Under the pieces are notes generated by a model that saw only the letters and a program-made list of their open reading frames with translations, ran no database searches and had not been told where the DNA came from. Position numbers and translations under genes: made by a program. A DNA stretch of 64,000 nt from Hydrogenophilus sp. (lineage in GTDB: Bacteria > Pseudomonadota > Gammaproteobacteria > Burkholderiales > Thiobacillaceae), in assembly GCA_020725195.1 (NCBI GenBank), contig DYFL01000009.1, positions 1 to 64,000 on the forward strand, read 5' to 3'. Each line of letters starts with the position of its first letter. Position 1 is the stretch's first letter. Shown piece by piece: positions 51,813 to 61,263 of this stretch.

Positions 51813-53391
51813 CAGTGCCGCCATGCGGCGCCGACTTGTACAGCCGCAGGACCTCGTCCTTGAAGCGCGGCCGCTGGCCCAGCCAGACGATCTCGTAGTC
51901 CCCGTCGGGCATGCGGGTCTCGCTGCGCGTGCCCTGGACCAGGCTCCAGTCGCACCGCTGCCCCTCGCGGGCCAGGCGCTGCCCGAGGTGGTGGCGGAGC
52001 ATGACCAGGGTGGGCGGCTCGGCCCGCACCTCGATGCAGGCGCCTGCCGGCAGCTGGCGGTCGAGCTCCTCCAGCACGGGGCGCCAGGCCCAGCCCGCCT
52101 CGCCCCAGGGGCGAAACAGGCTGATGAACAGCACCCAGGCCAGGGTCATGCCCGTGGCCCAGACCAGGGCGGGGCGCAGCCGGGCCCGGGGGAAGAGCGG
52201 GATGGCGGCGAGCCACGCCACCGTGGCGGCGATGGCCAGGGCGACATCGCGCCCCGGCACCGAGCCCGGCCGGTAGCCGGGGGTCATGCGCGCCAGGTGC
52301 TCGGCCAGCCCCGCCGGCCAGCCCCATTCCATGGCGGCGTAATAGACCCAGAAGACCAGGATGAAGAACAGGAAGGTGAGCACCCCGAACCAGTAGAAGG
52401 CGTGGGCCGCGCCGCGCCGCAGGTGGCCGATGGCATAGGCGGCGAGCAGCGCGAGCGGCAGCAGCAGCGGCACGGCGTTGCCGTCGCGGGTGAAGCCCGG
52501 CACCAGGGCGGCGTAGGCGAGCACGGCGCAGGCCGCCAGGGGCAGGTGCAGGTCGGTGGCCCGGGCCAGGCGCCGGTGCTCGTGCCAGACCGCCCAGAGG
52601 GCCAGCGGCCAGAGCGGCCAGGCCGACCAGGCCAGGAGCGAGGCGAGCCGGCCCGGGTCGTGCACCGGGGCGAGGCCGGCGGCACCGTGGCCCGCGAGCC
52701 AGGCGGCCAGGCCCCCCTGGGCCGCGAGCCAGGCGAGCCAGGCGGCGAGGAGCAGCGCGGCGAGGCCGGCGCCGAGCCGGAGCGCGCGCCGGTAGGCCGG
52801 GGTGCGCCAGTCCCGGGAGGCGAGCGGCAGGGCCGCGATGGCGAGGCCGAAGGCGAGGTCCGGCACCCCGCGCAGCAGGGCGAGGGCGAAGAGGGCGAGC
52901 CCCAGGACGAGGCCGCCCGCCGGCGGGGCCCGGCGCGCCAGGGCGGCGCCGTAGAGCAGGGCGGCGTAGGCGGCGAGCTGCAGGGTGTCGGGCAGCAGGG
53001 CATGGGCGCGCAGCATCAGCCCGAAGGCGCCCATCAGCAGCAGTGCCGCCGCGGCGCCGTGACCGGGGCCGTACAGGGCGCGGGCGGCCAGCCCCGTGAA
53101 GGCCAGGGCCGCCAGGGCGTGGATGCCGCTGGCCAGCCGGGCGGCATCCTGCGCGTCCAGCCAGGGGCCGAAGAGCTTGGCGGCCAGGCCCGCGGCGAAG
53201 GTGTGCAGGGGCAGCGGCGCGGCGTGGGCGTGGCCGGAGTCCAGCCAGTCGAGGACATGGCCGAGGGCCAGGGCCTCCTCCGGGCCCCAGGCGTCCCGGC
53301 CGGTCAGGCCGTAGAGCGCCCACAGCGCCGCGAGCGCGGCGAGCAGGGCGAGATGGCTGCGGGGCGCCGGGTTCAGGGCGGGGGGGTTCAT
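51703..53391 (-). CDS. GT39/ArnT-like membrane glycosyltransferase
   Basis: 562 residues with about eleven hydrophobic helices, resembling the GT39 (ArnT/PMT) family of lipid-linked-sugar transferases. The first loop carries GRDAWGPEEALALGHVL, in the place of the family's catalytic acidic loop after helix 1. Later parts include TRDGNAVPLLLPLALLAAY and FLFFILVFWVYYAAMEWG. A soluble C-terminal part follows (DYEIVWLGQRPRFKDEVLRL). The last ~40 residues (GGTASPSPAGGTSPKGAGRH and on) are repeat-derived. The ATG at 53391 is chosen; a start six codons earlier is possible. Acceptor and sugar unknown. Confidence 0.8.
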   Translation of the reverse strand: MNPPALNPAPRSHLALLAALAALWALYGLTGRDAWGPEEALALGHVLDWLDSGHAHAAPLPLHTFAAGLAAKLFGPWLDAQDAARLASGIHALAALAFTGLAARALYGPGHGAAAALLLMGAFGLMLRAHALLPDTLQLAAYAALLYGAALARRAPPAGGLVLGLALFALALLRGVPDLAFGLAIAALPLASRDWRTPAYRRALRLGAGLAALLLAAWLAWLAAQGGLAAWLAGHGAAGLAPVHDPGRLASLLAWSAWPLWPLALWAVWHEHRRLARATDLHLPLAACAVLAYAALVPGFTRDGNAVPLLLPLALLAAYAIGHLRRGAAHAFYWFGVLTFLFFILVFWVYYAAMEWGWPAGLAEHLARMTPGYRPGSVPGRDVALAIAATVAWLAAIPLFPRARLRPALVWATGMTLAWVLFISLFRPWGEAGWAWRPVLEELDRQLPAGACIEVRAEPPTLVMLRHHLGQRLAREGQRCDWSLVQGTRSETRMPDGDYEIVWLGQRPRFKDEVLRLYKSAPHGGTASPSPAGGTSPKGAGRHEVAVRSAAMDGPKAHRGQG

Positions 53392-53436
53392 GGGCACGGA
53401 GCTTAGCATCCGGGGTGCCGCCTGGCGTCTGCGGCA

Positions 53437-53464
53437 ACAAAAAAGGCAGCCTAAGCTGCCTTTT
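53437..53464. terminator. Bidirectional terminator of rpmE
   Basis: GGCAGC/GCTGCC hairpin (53445-53460) flanked by an A-run and a T-run, so it can terminate in both directions. On the minus strand it lies 17 bp after rpmE. Confidence 0.85.
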
Positions 53465-53481
53465 CCGAAGACGGCCCGGGG

Positions 53482-53685
53482 TTACTTCTTGCCGTACTTC
53501 TGGCGGAACTTCTCGACCCGGCCTGCGGTGTCCACGATCTTCTGCTTGCCGGTGTAGAAGGGGTGGCAGGCGGAGCACACTTCCACGGTCAGGGCCTTGC
53601 CCAGGGTGGAGCGGGTGACGAAGGTGTTGCCGCAGCCGCAGGTCACGTTGACGTCGGTGTAGTCGGGATGGATGCCGGATTTCAT
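53482..53685 (-). CDS. rpmE: 50S ribosomal protein L31
   Basis: 67 residues, [20 protein letters not shown] at the start. The zinc-ribbon cysteines are CGCG and [12 protein letters not shown], so this is the zinc-containing (C+) form. Ends [11 protein letters not shown]. The ATG at 53685 is the standard start; AAGG lies upstream. Monocistronic by its terminator. Confidence 0.96.
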   Translation of the reverse strand: MKSGIHPDYTDVNVTCGCGNTFVTRSTLGKALTVEVCSACHPFYTGKQKIVDTAGRVEKFRQKYGKK

Positions 53686-53768
53686 GGGGGGCCTTCCAAA
53701 AGCGAATCTGGAAAACGGGCGATTATCCACAAAAAGGCCGGGAGCGGCAAGGGCCGCCGTCGACCGGC

Positions 53769-54662
53769 TCAGGCGCCCGCCTCGGCCAGCAGCCGCCCCA
53801 TCATCGCCTCGGCCTGCGCGGCATAGCCGCCGCCGAAGAGGTGGTAGTGGTTGAGGACGTGGTAGAGATTGTAGAGCCCCCGGCGCACGCCGTAGCCCGG
53901 ATCCAGGGGCCAGGCCTCGCGGTAGGCGGCGTAGAACTCGGCGGGGAAGCCGCCGAAGAGCTCGGTCATGGCGAGGTCCGCTTCCCGGTCGCCGTAGTAC
54001 ACCGCCGGGTCGAAGACCACGGGCTCGCCCCCGGCATAGCCGTAGTTGCCGCCCCAGAGGTCGCCGTGCAGCAGCGAGGGCACCGGCCGGTAGTCGCTGA
54101 AGAAGGCGGGCAGCACTTCGAGCAGGCGCGCGCCGCGCTCGATGAGCCGGCGGCCCGCGCCGCGGCGGCGGGCGAGCTCGAGCTGGTGGCCCAGGCGCCG
54201 CGCGCGCCAGAAGGCCACCCAGTCCGCGTCGGGGGCGTTGGGCTGGGGCGTGGCGCCGATGGTGTTGTCGATCCGCCAGCCGAACTGCGGCCGGCTCACC
54301 CGGTGCATCGCGGCCAGCCCCCGGGCCAGGGCGGCCGCGCTGCCGCGCCCGCCGAGCTCCAGGTGCTCCAGCACCAGCCAGGCCCGGCCGTCGGCCTCGC
54401 CCCAGCAGACGGGGCGGGGCGCGCCCAGGGTCCCCGTGGCGAGGATCTCGGCCAGTCCGGCCGCCTCCGCCTCGAACATCGCGCGCCGGGGGGCGGCGTT
54501 GAGTTTGAGGAAGTAGCGGCTGCCGTCCCGGCCATGCAGCACCCGGGCGTCGTTGATGCAGCCGCCGCCGGCGGCGGCCTCGCCCGAGGGCCTGAAGGGC
54601 CTGCCCGTGGCCTGGGCGATGGCCTGGGCGATGGCGCCCCGGGGGTCGGTCTTGGGCATCAT
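53769..54662 (-). CDS. Fructosamine-3-kinase family protein
   Basis: 297 residues of the FN3K/YniA family, which phosphorylates sugar amines on glycated proteins or small amines. Motifs: [20 protein letters not shown] near the N-terminus with the ATP-binding Lys in FLKLN, catalytic [13 protein letters not shown] near residue 195, and metal-binding [21 protein letters not shown]-terminal [17 protein letters not shown] is typical. Cytosolic. Two adjacent ATG codons are possible starts. Alone between rpmE and a REP. Confidence 0.9.
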   Translation of the reverse strand: MMPKTDPRGAIAQAIAQATGRPFRPSGEAAAGGGCINDARVLHGRDGSRYFLKLNAAPRRAMFEAEAAGLAEILATGTLGAPRPVCWGEADGRAWLVLEHLELGGRGSAAALARGLAAMHRVSRPQFGWRIDNTIGATPQPNAPDADWVAFWRARRLGHQLELARRRGAGRRLIERGARLLEVLPAFFSDYRPVPSLLHGDLWGGNYGYAGGEPVVFDPAVYYGDREADLAMTELFGGFPAEFYAAYREAWPLDPGYGVRRGLYNLYHVLNHYHLFGGGYAAQAEAMMGRLLAEAGA

Positions 54663-54678
54663 GAGGTGCTGCGGTGAC

Positions 54679-54742
54679 GTGGGAGCGCGAACTCGCCGCG
54701 AGGGCTTCGCGGCTCTTGCCCCCCGGGGGGAAGCCGCGCCTA
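54679..54742. repeat. REP-like palindrome after the DUF971 gene
   Basis: GTGGGAGCGCGAACTCGCCG at one end and GGAAGCCGCGCCTAC at the other, with CGCGAGGGCTTCGCGG and CCCCCCGGGGGG inside. Its right end, read on the minus strand, gives the TAG stop of the DUF971 gene. Confidence 0.65.
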
Positions 54743-55129
54743 CTTGATCAGGGTCTTGGGCTCGCGGGACTCGCCGGCGGCGGCGAGGCGGCGCAGGTAT
54801 TCCTGCCAGTAGGCCTCCTGGTGCCGGCCCAGGTCGTAGAGGTAGTCCCAGGAATAGATGCCGGAGTCGTGGCCGTCGGAGAAGACGAGCACCACGGCGT
54901 ACTGGCCCACGGGCTCGACCTGGTTGATGTCCACGTCCTTCTTGCCCACCTGCAGCACCTCCTGGCCGGGGCCGTGGCCGCGGACCTCGGCCGAGGGGGA
55001 GAAGACGCGCAGGTACTCGAAGGGCAGGTTGAAGCGGCTGCCGTCGTCGAAGGCCACTTCCATGACCTTGGACTGCTTGTGCAGCTTGATCTCGGTGGGG
55101 ATGGGGGTGGAGGCAGACAGTCCGCCCAT
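54740..55129 (-). CDS. DUF971 domain protein
   Basis: 129 residues: [40 protein letters not shown] and [20 protein letters not shown] are the DUF971 (gamma-butyrobetaine hydroxylase N-terminal-like) pattern. Single-domain members in proteobacteria have been linked to iron-sulfur or oxygenase partners, but no function is assigned here. The stop codon is provided by a REP. Confidence 0.88.
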   Translation of the reverse strand: MGGLSASTPIPTEIKLHKQSKVMEVAFDDGSRFNLPFEYLRVFSPSAEVRGHGPGQEVLQVGKKDVDINQVEPVGQYAVVLVFSDGHDSGIYSWDYLYDLGRHQEAYWQEYLRRLAAAGESREPKTLIK

Positions 55130-55231
55130 GGTGGGTACTCCTTAAGAATGCGGTCTCGGGGAATGGCGCTAGTTTGCCAGCCGGCCGCGCCGGCGACAAG
55201 GTCGAGTAAAAGAGTCGGATATTGCCGGGCG

Positions 55232-55332
55232 CCGCCCCCTTCAGGGGGAGGCAGGCGGGGGTGGCATTGGCCGTGTGTCGTCTCCGCGTCAAACCCATCC
55301 CCACCCCGCCCTCCCCTTGAAGGGGAGGGTGA
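55232..55332. repeat. Family B repeats between the DUF971 gene and pgm
   Basis: CCCCCTTCAGGGGG with AGGCAGGCGGGGGTGGC, then CCCCACCCCGCCCTCCCCTT and GAAGGGGAGGGTG. Two related copies in opposite order fill most of this 217-bp gap. Confidence 0.65.
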
Positions 55333-55346
55333 AGCCCCATGCGGCC

Positions 55347-56993
<1,647 letters not shown>

Positions 56994-57086
56994 GGCGTGG
57001 CTCCTGGTCTGTGCGCGGCTTCTTCTCGGGCGCCGCGGCGGGGCGCCCGCTTCCATTTTAGCCCCTGCCGGATGCCCGCCCGGCGC

Positions 57087-57797
57087 TCAGGGCCTCAGGT
57101 CGCGCAGGCGCCCCGTATCCAGGACGGTGATGGTGCGGCCGGCCACCTCGATGATGCCCGCCTCGCGCAGGTCCCGCAGGGCGCGGGAGAAGGTCTCCTT
57201 GGTCATGTTGAGGTGGGAGGCCGCGGCCTGCTTGGAGACGGGCAGGGTCAGCTCGTAGCTGGGAGAGTCCAGCCTCGGGCTGAAATGCAGCAGGTAGCAG
57301 GCCAGGCGGCGGACCCCCGTGTGGCCGTTCATCGCCCGCATCTTCTGCTGGGCATCCAACAGCTGCCGGCTGAGCCCCTCCAGCATCCTCGCGGTCAGCG
57401 CCCCGCCGCCGCCCAGCAGGCGCATCATGGCGGGGCGCGGGATGGCGATCAGCCTCGAATCCAGGGTGGCCTGGGCGCAGACCCCGTAGCCCGCGCCCAG
57501 GATGGTCGAGGCATCGCAGAAGCCCTCGCCGGGCCGGACGATGCCGATCACCTTGGGGTCCCTGCCGTCGGCCTCGGGCTCGCAGAGCTGGATGCAGCCG
57601 GCGCCGAGCAGATAGAAATGGCGCGGCGCATCCCCGGCCCGGAACAGGATGCGTCCCTTGTGCAGCACGATCAGCCGGGCCTCCTGGGACAGCGTTTCCA
57701 TGAGCGCCGCGTCCAGCCCGCTGAACAGCGGCATCTGGCCCAGCATGGCCACGGTCTCTTCGTATTCCGACAGCTCTGCGAGGGGGATGCGCATCAT
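57087..57797 (-). CDS. Crp/Fnr-family transcriptional regulator
   Basis: 236 residues. Cyclic-nucleotide-binding-like domain at about 20-130 (PLFSGLDAALMETL, GDAPRHFYLLGAGCIQLCEP) and a C-terminal winged helix with LPVSKQAAASHLNMTKETFS as recognition region. The N-terminal cysteines that hold the [4Fe-4S] cluster of FNR are absent, so it belongs with the DNR/FixK-like or CRP-like branches. Recognition residues (E-T-F-S-R) suggest TTGAT-type sites, and one such site lies divergently at 58033. The start is the ATG pair at 57794/57797; a GTG at 57827 is possible. Confidence 0.9.
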   Translation of the reverse strand: MMRIPLAELSEYEETVAMLGQMPLFSGLDAALMETLSQEARLIVLHKGRILFRAGDAPRHFYLLGAGCIQLCEPEADGRDPKVIGIVRPGEGFCDASTILGAGYGVCAQATLDSRLIAIPRPAMMRLLGGGGALTARMLEGLSRQLLDAQQKMRAMNGHTGVRRLACYLLHFSPRLDSPSYELTLPVSKQAAASHLNMTKETFSRALRDLREAGIIEVAGRTITVLDTGRLRDLRP

Positions 57798-58192
57798 CGC
57801 GTCACCCGGGCGTTCATGGCGGGGCACTCCGGCGGAAGCAGCGGCTTGTGTTCTGCAAAGGTGGTGGCGCGCTCTCGGGCCATGGACGGTTCCCTCTCTC
57901 CCGGCTCTCCCCCCGCAGGGGCGCGGTTTCGCGACGCGCGCCTCACGGCAGGGAGCCGGGGCGAAGATGCATCCGGCCGCGAAGCTCGCGGGTGGCCTTT
58001 ACCCGGGTAGCTTACAGAGATAGCGGGATTTTTTGATTGGTATCAATAAACCACCTGGCCCGGACTTGCGCGCAGGCAAATTCCTTCCGGCCCCCGGCGC
58101 CCACAATGGCAGCCAAGGCACGATCGGCGGGGCGGCCGACCCCGGCTGCCGGGGGGCTTGTTACACAGCGGGAGCACTGAAGAGGAGACACC
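57798..58192. other. Divergent control region between the Crp/Fnr gene and uspA
   Basis: 395 bp. It holds the FNR-type box at 58033-58046 and a C-rich hairpin region (CTCTCCCCCCGCAGGGGCGC) near 57905. I see no further gene. Confidence 0.5.
58033..58046. promoter_or_regulatory. FNR/DNR-type operator
   Basis: TTGATTGGTATCAA is a perfect dyad match to TTGAT-N4-ATCAA. If it acts at -41.5, transcription would begin near 58081, upstream of the UspA-YeiH cluster. Confidence 0.75.
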
Positions 58193-58612
58193 ATGAAGCG
58201 AATACTCGTTGCAGTCGATGGTTCGGCCGAGTCCGACAAGGCCCTGGACTTCGCCGTGGGCCTGGCCAAGGGCGCGCAGGCGGAACTCCTGGTCGTCAAC
58301 GTGGCCGAGGACATGTGCCCGATCGGGGTGACGGAGCTCGACGTGAAGACGGTCCGCGAGATCTCCCGGAAGGAATCCGACGCGATCCTCGCCGCCGCCC
58401 TGGAGCGGGCGCGGGCGGGCGGCGCCCGGGTGCGCGGCGTCAGCGAGCCGGGCTCGCCCGCCGCGGTGATCGAGGACATCGCCAGGCGCGAGCAGGTCGA
58501 TCAGGTGGTGGTCGGCTCGCACGGCAAGCACGGCGCGCGCAAGGTGGCGCTGGGCAGCGTCTCCTCCCGGGTCGTGGAGTGGGCCCCCTGCACCGTCACC
58601 GTCGTCAAGTAA
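58193..58612 (+). CDS. Universal stress protein (ATP-binding type)
   Basis: 139 residues, UspA fold. Starts KRILVAVDGSAESDKALDFA and has the nucleotide-binding motif G-x2-G-x9-GS (GSHGKHGARKVALGS) at about residues 110-124. AGGAGA lies upstream of the ATG. First gene downstream of the FNR-type box, and 17 bp before the small membrane-protein gene, so it probably belongs to an anaerobically induced operon with the exporter. Confidence 0.92.
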   Translation: MKRILVAVDGSAESDKALDFAVGLAKGAQAELLVVNVAEDMCPIGVTELDVKTVREISRKESDAILAAALERARAGGARVRGVSEPGSPAAVIEDIARREQVDQVVVGSHGKHGARKVALGSVSSRVVEWAPCTVTVVK

Positions 58613-58629
58613 CCGTCAGGAGAAACAGC

Positions 58630-58779
58630 ATGACCGAGGAGTTCGAGAAGAAGGCGACGGAAACCTTTTCCGCCGAGCGCAAGGAGGACATCTTCGTCCT
58701 GATCGTGGCCGCCGTCGTCGTCGCCCTGGTCTTGGCCGGCGCCATCGGCAAGGACTTCTACAAGTCCCTCTTTTTCTGA
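58630..58779 (+). CDS. 49-residue single-helix membrane protein
   Basis: MTEEFEKKATETFSAERKED, then one hydrophobic helix IFVLIVAAVVVALVLAGAIG and a short tail KDFYKSLFF. AGGAGA ends 6 bp before the ATG and codon use matches neighbours, so it is a real gene. It sits 31 bp before the YeiH-type exporter and is likely a small partner or assembly subunit of it. Function is inferred only from position. Confidence 0.8.
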   Translation: MTEEFEKKATETFSAERKEDIFVLIVAAVVVALVLAGAIGKDFYKSLFF

Positions 58780-58810
58780 TCATTCAACCGCTTGGCGAAG
58801 GAGAACGAGC

Positions 58811-60187
58811 ATGGCTGGTGGTGGAATCGGCGTCGAATACAGTCTGCGCGGCCTGCCCAGGATGCTGCCGGGACTCATCCTGTGCGTGGTCTTCGGCTGG
58901 CTGGCCCTGCAGTGGGACAGCAATATCAGCAACTGGAACCGGGACGCGAAGGAGTCGGAGAAGATCCTCAAGTCCTGGACCGAGGGCAAGCCCGTGCTCG
59001 CCTACGACGAATACGTGCAGAAGGCCAAGGAGGGCTTCGCCAAGAAGGAGGCCGAGTTCAAGGAGCAGAAGGCCGAGTACGACGCACACGTGGCGGCCCT
59101 GCCGCCGGGCGGGCAGCCGGCCCTGAAGGAGCCCAAGAAGCCGAGCAAGCCGCACCCCCTGAAGCAGGCGGACTACGAGGAGCTGACGCAGGGCAAGGCG
59201 GTCGCGGGCAAGCTCGCCTTCGGCCAAAGGATGATCGAGTTCCAGCTGACCTATGTCGCGGTGCTGCTGCTCGGCGGCATGCTGATCCGCAACACCGTCG
59301 GCGTGCCCGCCGTCTTCCAGGTCGGCACCCTCGCGGCGCGGCCGCTGATCAAGCCCGGCATCATCATCCTCGGTGCCTACTACATGTGGTCGCACGTGCT
59401 CAAGGTCGGCGTCATCGGCATGGTCCTGGTGATCGCCTTCGTCATGGGCACGGCCGTCCTGGTGTCGCTGTGGGGACGCCGCGCCAAGGTGGACGACGGC
59501 CTGACCGGCGTGATGGGCGCGGGGGTCGGGGTCTGCGGCGTGTCCGCCGCCGTCGCGGTCGCGCCGGTGGTCAACGCCAAGCCGCGCGACTTCTTCTACG
59601 CCATCGGCACCATCCTGCTGTTCGGCACCCTCGCCCTGTTCACCTTCCCCTACATCGGCCAGGCCCTGGGCATGAGCGAGCCGGTGTTCGGCGCCTGGGT
59701 GGGCACCTCCATCCTCAACACCGCGCAGCTGGTGGCGGCCGCGACCTGGTACGGCCACGAGTCGCTGCTCACCGCCAACATCATCAACATCGTGCGCGTC
59801 GCCTTCATCCCCCTGGTCGTGCTCTGGGCCATCTACTACTACGTGGTCAAGCCGGCGGTGGCGGCGGGCGGCGAGGCGGAGAAGGTCAACGCCTGGCAGG
59901 TGATCAGGGACAAGTTCCCGATCTTCATCTTCGGCTTCTTCGCCATGGTGACCCTGAACGAGATGGGCGTGTTCACCGAGGAGCAGACCAAGATCCTCGC
60001 CGGCGACCTGCTCAAGCTCTTCTTCGCGGTCGGCTTCGCCGGCGTGGGCCTCAACATCGCCTTCGACGACCTGAGGAAGGCGGGCGGCACGGCCTTCATG
60101 ATCGGCTTCGCCTCGGCCGGCCTCAAGGCCATCCTGGCGGCGGTGGTGGTCATCGCCCTGGGCACCGAGGTCTTCGCGGTCAGGTAG
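58811..60187 (+). CDS. YeiH-type putative sulfate exporter with a charged insert
   Basis: 458 residues, an inner-membrane protein of the conserved YeiH/PSE family (putative anion exporters; substrate unproven). Helix 1 (LPGLILCVVFGWLALQW) is followed by about 95 charged residues rich in Lys, Glu and Pro (for example EEFAKKEAEF-like coils near 75-90 and LKEPKKPSKPHPLK near 112-125), probably partly coiled coil. The remaining nine or ten helices follow, with family segments IIILGAYYMW, GAGVGVCGVSAAVAVAPVV and LKLFFAVGFAGVGLNIAF. AAGGAGA lies 6 bp upstream. In a sulfur oxidiser it could export sulfate or sulfite. Confidence 0.85.
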   Translation: MAGGGIGVEYSLRGLPRMLPGLILCVVFGWLALQWDSNISNWNRDAKESEKILKSWTEGKPVLAYDEYVQKAKEGFAKKEAEFKEQKAEYDAHVAALPPGGQPALKEPKKPSKPHPLKQADYEELTQGKAVAGKLAFGQRMIEFQLTYVAVLLLGGMLIRNTVGVPAVFQVGTLAARPLIKPGIIILGAYYMWSHVLKVGVIGMVLVIAFVMGTAVLVSLWGRRAKVDDGLTGVMGAGVGVCGVSAAVAVAPVVNAKPRDFFYAIGTILLFGTLALFTFPYIGQALGMSEPVFGAWVGTSILNTAQLVAAATWYGHESLLTANIINIVRVAFIPLVVLWAIYYYVVKPAVAAGGEAEKVNAWQVIRDKFPIFIFGFFAMVTLNEMGVFTEEQTKILAGDLLKLFFAVGFAGVGLNIAFDDLRKAGGTAFMIGFASAGLKAILAAVVVIALGTEVFAVR

Positions 60188-60201
60188 TCGCGGCGCTGCG
60201 G

Positions 60202-60231
60202 CCCCGGCGGGCTCGCCCGCCGGGGTTTTTT
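60202..60231 (+). terminator. Terminator after the YeiH-type gene
   Basis: CCCCGGCGGGC pairs with GCCCGCCGGGG, followed by TTTTTT. Very stable; the second UspA gene starts only 13 bp later and may depend on read-through. Confidence 0.9.
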
Positions 60232-60243
60232 CTGGAAGACACG

Positions 60244-60687
60244 ATGCAATCCATCCTGCTCTGCGTGGACGGCGAGCCCCATACCGAAAAGGCCCTCCGG
60301 CATGCCCTGATGCTGGCCGGGGCCCTGGCCGCGAAGCTCACGGCCCTCTACGTGGTCGATCCCTATCTGAAGAAGTTCACCCACGAGATCTATGCGGTCA
60401 ACCGGGAGGCCTGCCGCGCCCATCTCGATCGCGCCCTCGAGGCCGAGGGGGCCGAGGCCCTGGCCGGCTTCGGGGCCCTGGCGGCCGAGGCCGGCATCGG
60501 CTTCGAGACCCGGATGCTCCACGGCGACCCGGCCGCGGTGATCGCCGCGCTCGCGGCGCAGGAGGGGTTCGAACTGGTCGTTGCAGGGGGTAAGGCGCTG
60601 CACGGCTGGCGCCAGCGCTTCGAGTCGCGCAATCTGCCGGAAAGGCTGAACCGCCTGCTCGGCTGCCCTCTGTTGATCGTGCGCTGA
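60244..60687 (+). CDS. Universal stress protein, no ATP motif
   Basis: 147 residues with the UspA start QSILLCVDGEPHTEKALRHA and the end RLLGCPLLIVR. The G-x2-G-x9-G nucleotide motif of the first UspA is absent here (VVAGGKALHGWRQRF), so ATP binding is doubtful. It overlaps the next gene by one base (TGATG), so the two are coupled. Confidence 0.88.
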   Translation: MQSILLCVDGEPHTEKALRHALMLAGALAAKLTALYVVDPYLKKFTHEIYAVNREACRAHLDRALEAEGAEALAGFGALAAEAGIGFETRMLHGDPAAVIAALAAQEGFELVVAGGKALHGWRQRFESRNLPERLNRLLGCPLLIVR

Positions 60688-61259
60688 TGCCCGCCTACGA
60701 AAACAGCCTGCCCCTGCCGCTTACGCGCGAGGAGGCGATCCGCTGCTTTCCGGATCTCGATACCTGGCTGCGCCTCAACCCCCAATGGTCATTACTGGGG
60801 CTGGCCCCCGGACGGCAGGCAGGCGAATACGAGCTGCTGGTCCGCGACGAACAAAGCGAACGGGAAATCCGCTCTCGCCTCGTTGTTACAGCCCCCTCCC
60901 CGGCCGGGGCATGGACACTGGAACTCACGGCAGACGGCAGGACCCGCCATATCGAAGTCCAGGCCGTCGAGGCAGAGCATGGGGTACGCCTGATCTACCG
61001 CGAGGCGGATGTGGCCGAGCAGGACATCCCCTTGCACACCAACCTGAGCCTCTGGCACCGCAGCTGCGCAGACTACCTGCTGCTCACGCACAGCCGGGGA
61101 CTCAGATCACGCCTGATGAAATGGCTGCTCGACCGCGTCTGGCTGCGCATGAGCCAGCCGGGACGCCGCATCACCTTCCTGGTCGTGGTCTCGGAGCTCG
61201 CCGCGCTCGCCCTGTTCCTGCTCTGGCTGGCCTGGTACCTGGCCTTCGAACGCGGCTAG
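60687..61259 (+). CDS. Membrane-anchored SRPBCC-like protein of unknown function
   Basis: 190 residues. The first ~130 (LPLTREEAIRCFPDLDTWLR, then EYELLVRDEQSEREIRSRL and WTLELTADGRTRHIEVQAV) have the strand order of a START/SRPBCC-type ligand-binding domain. One C-terminal helix (RITFLVVVSELAALALFLLW) anchors it, so the domain should face the cytosol or periplasm depending on orientation. Codon use is less GC-extreme than its neighbours in places. Coupled to the second UspA. I do not recognise a named family. Confidence 0.7.
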   Translation: MPAYENSLPLPLTREEAIRCFPDLDTWLRLNPQWSLLGLAPGRQAGEYELLVRDEQSEREIRSRLVVTAPSPAGAWTLELTADGRTRHIEVQAVEAEHGVRLIYREADVAEQDIPLHTNLSLWHRSCADYLLLTHSRGLRSRLMKWLLDRVWLRMSQPGRRITFLVVVSELAALALFLLWLAWYLAFERG

Positions 61260-61263
61260 CCTC

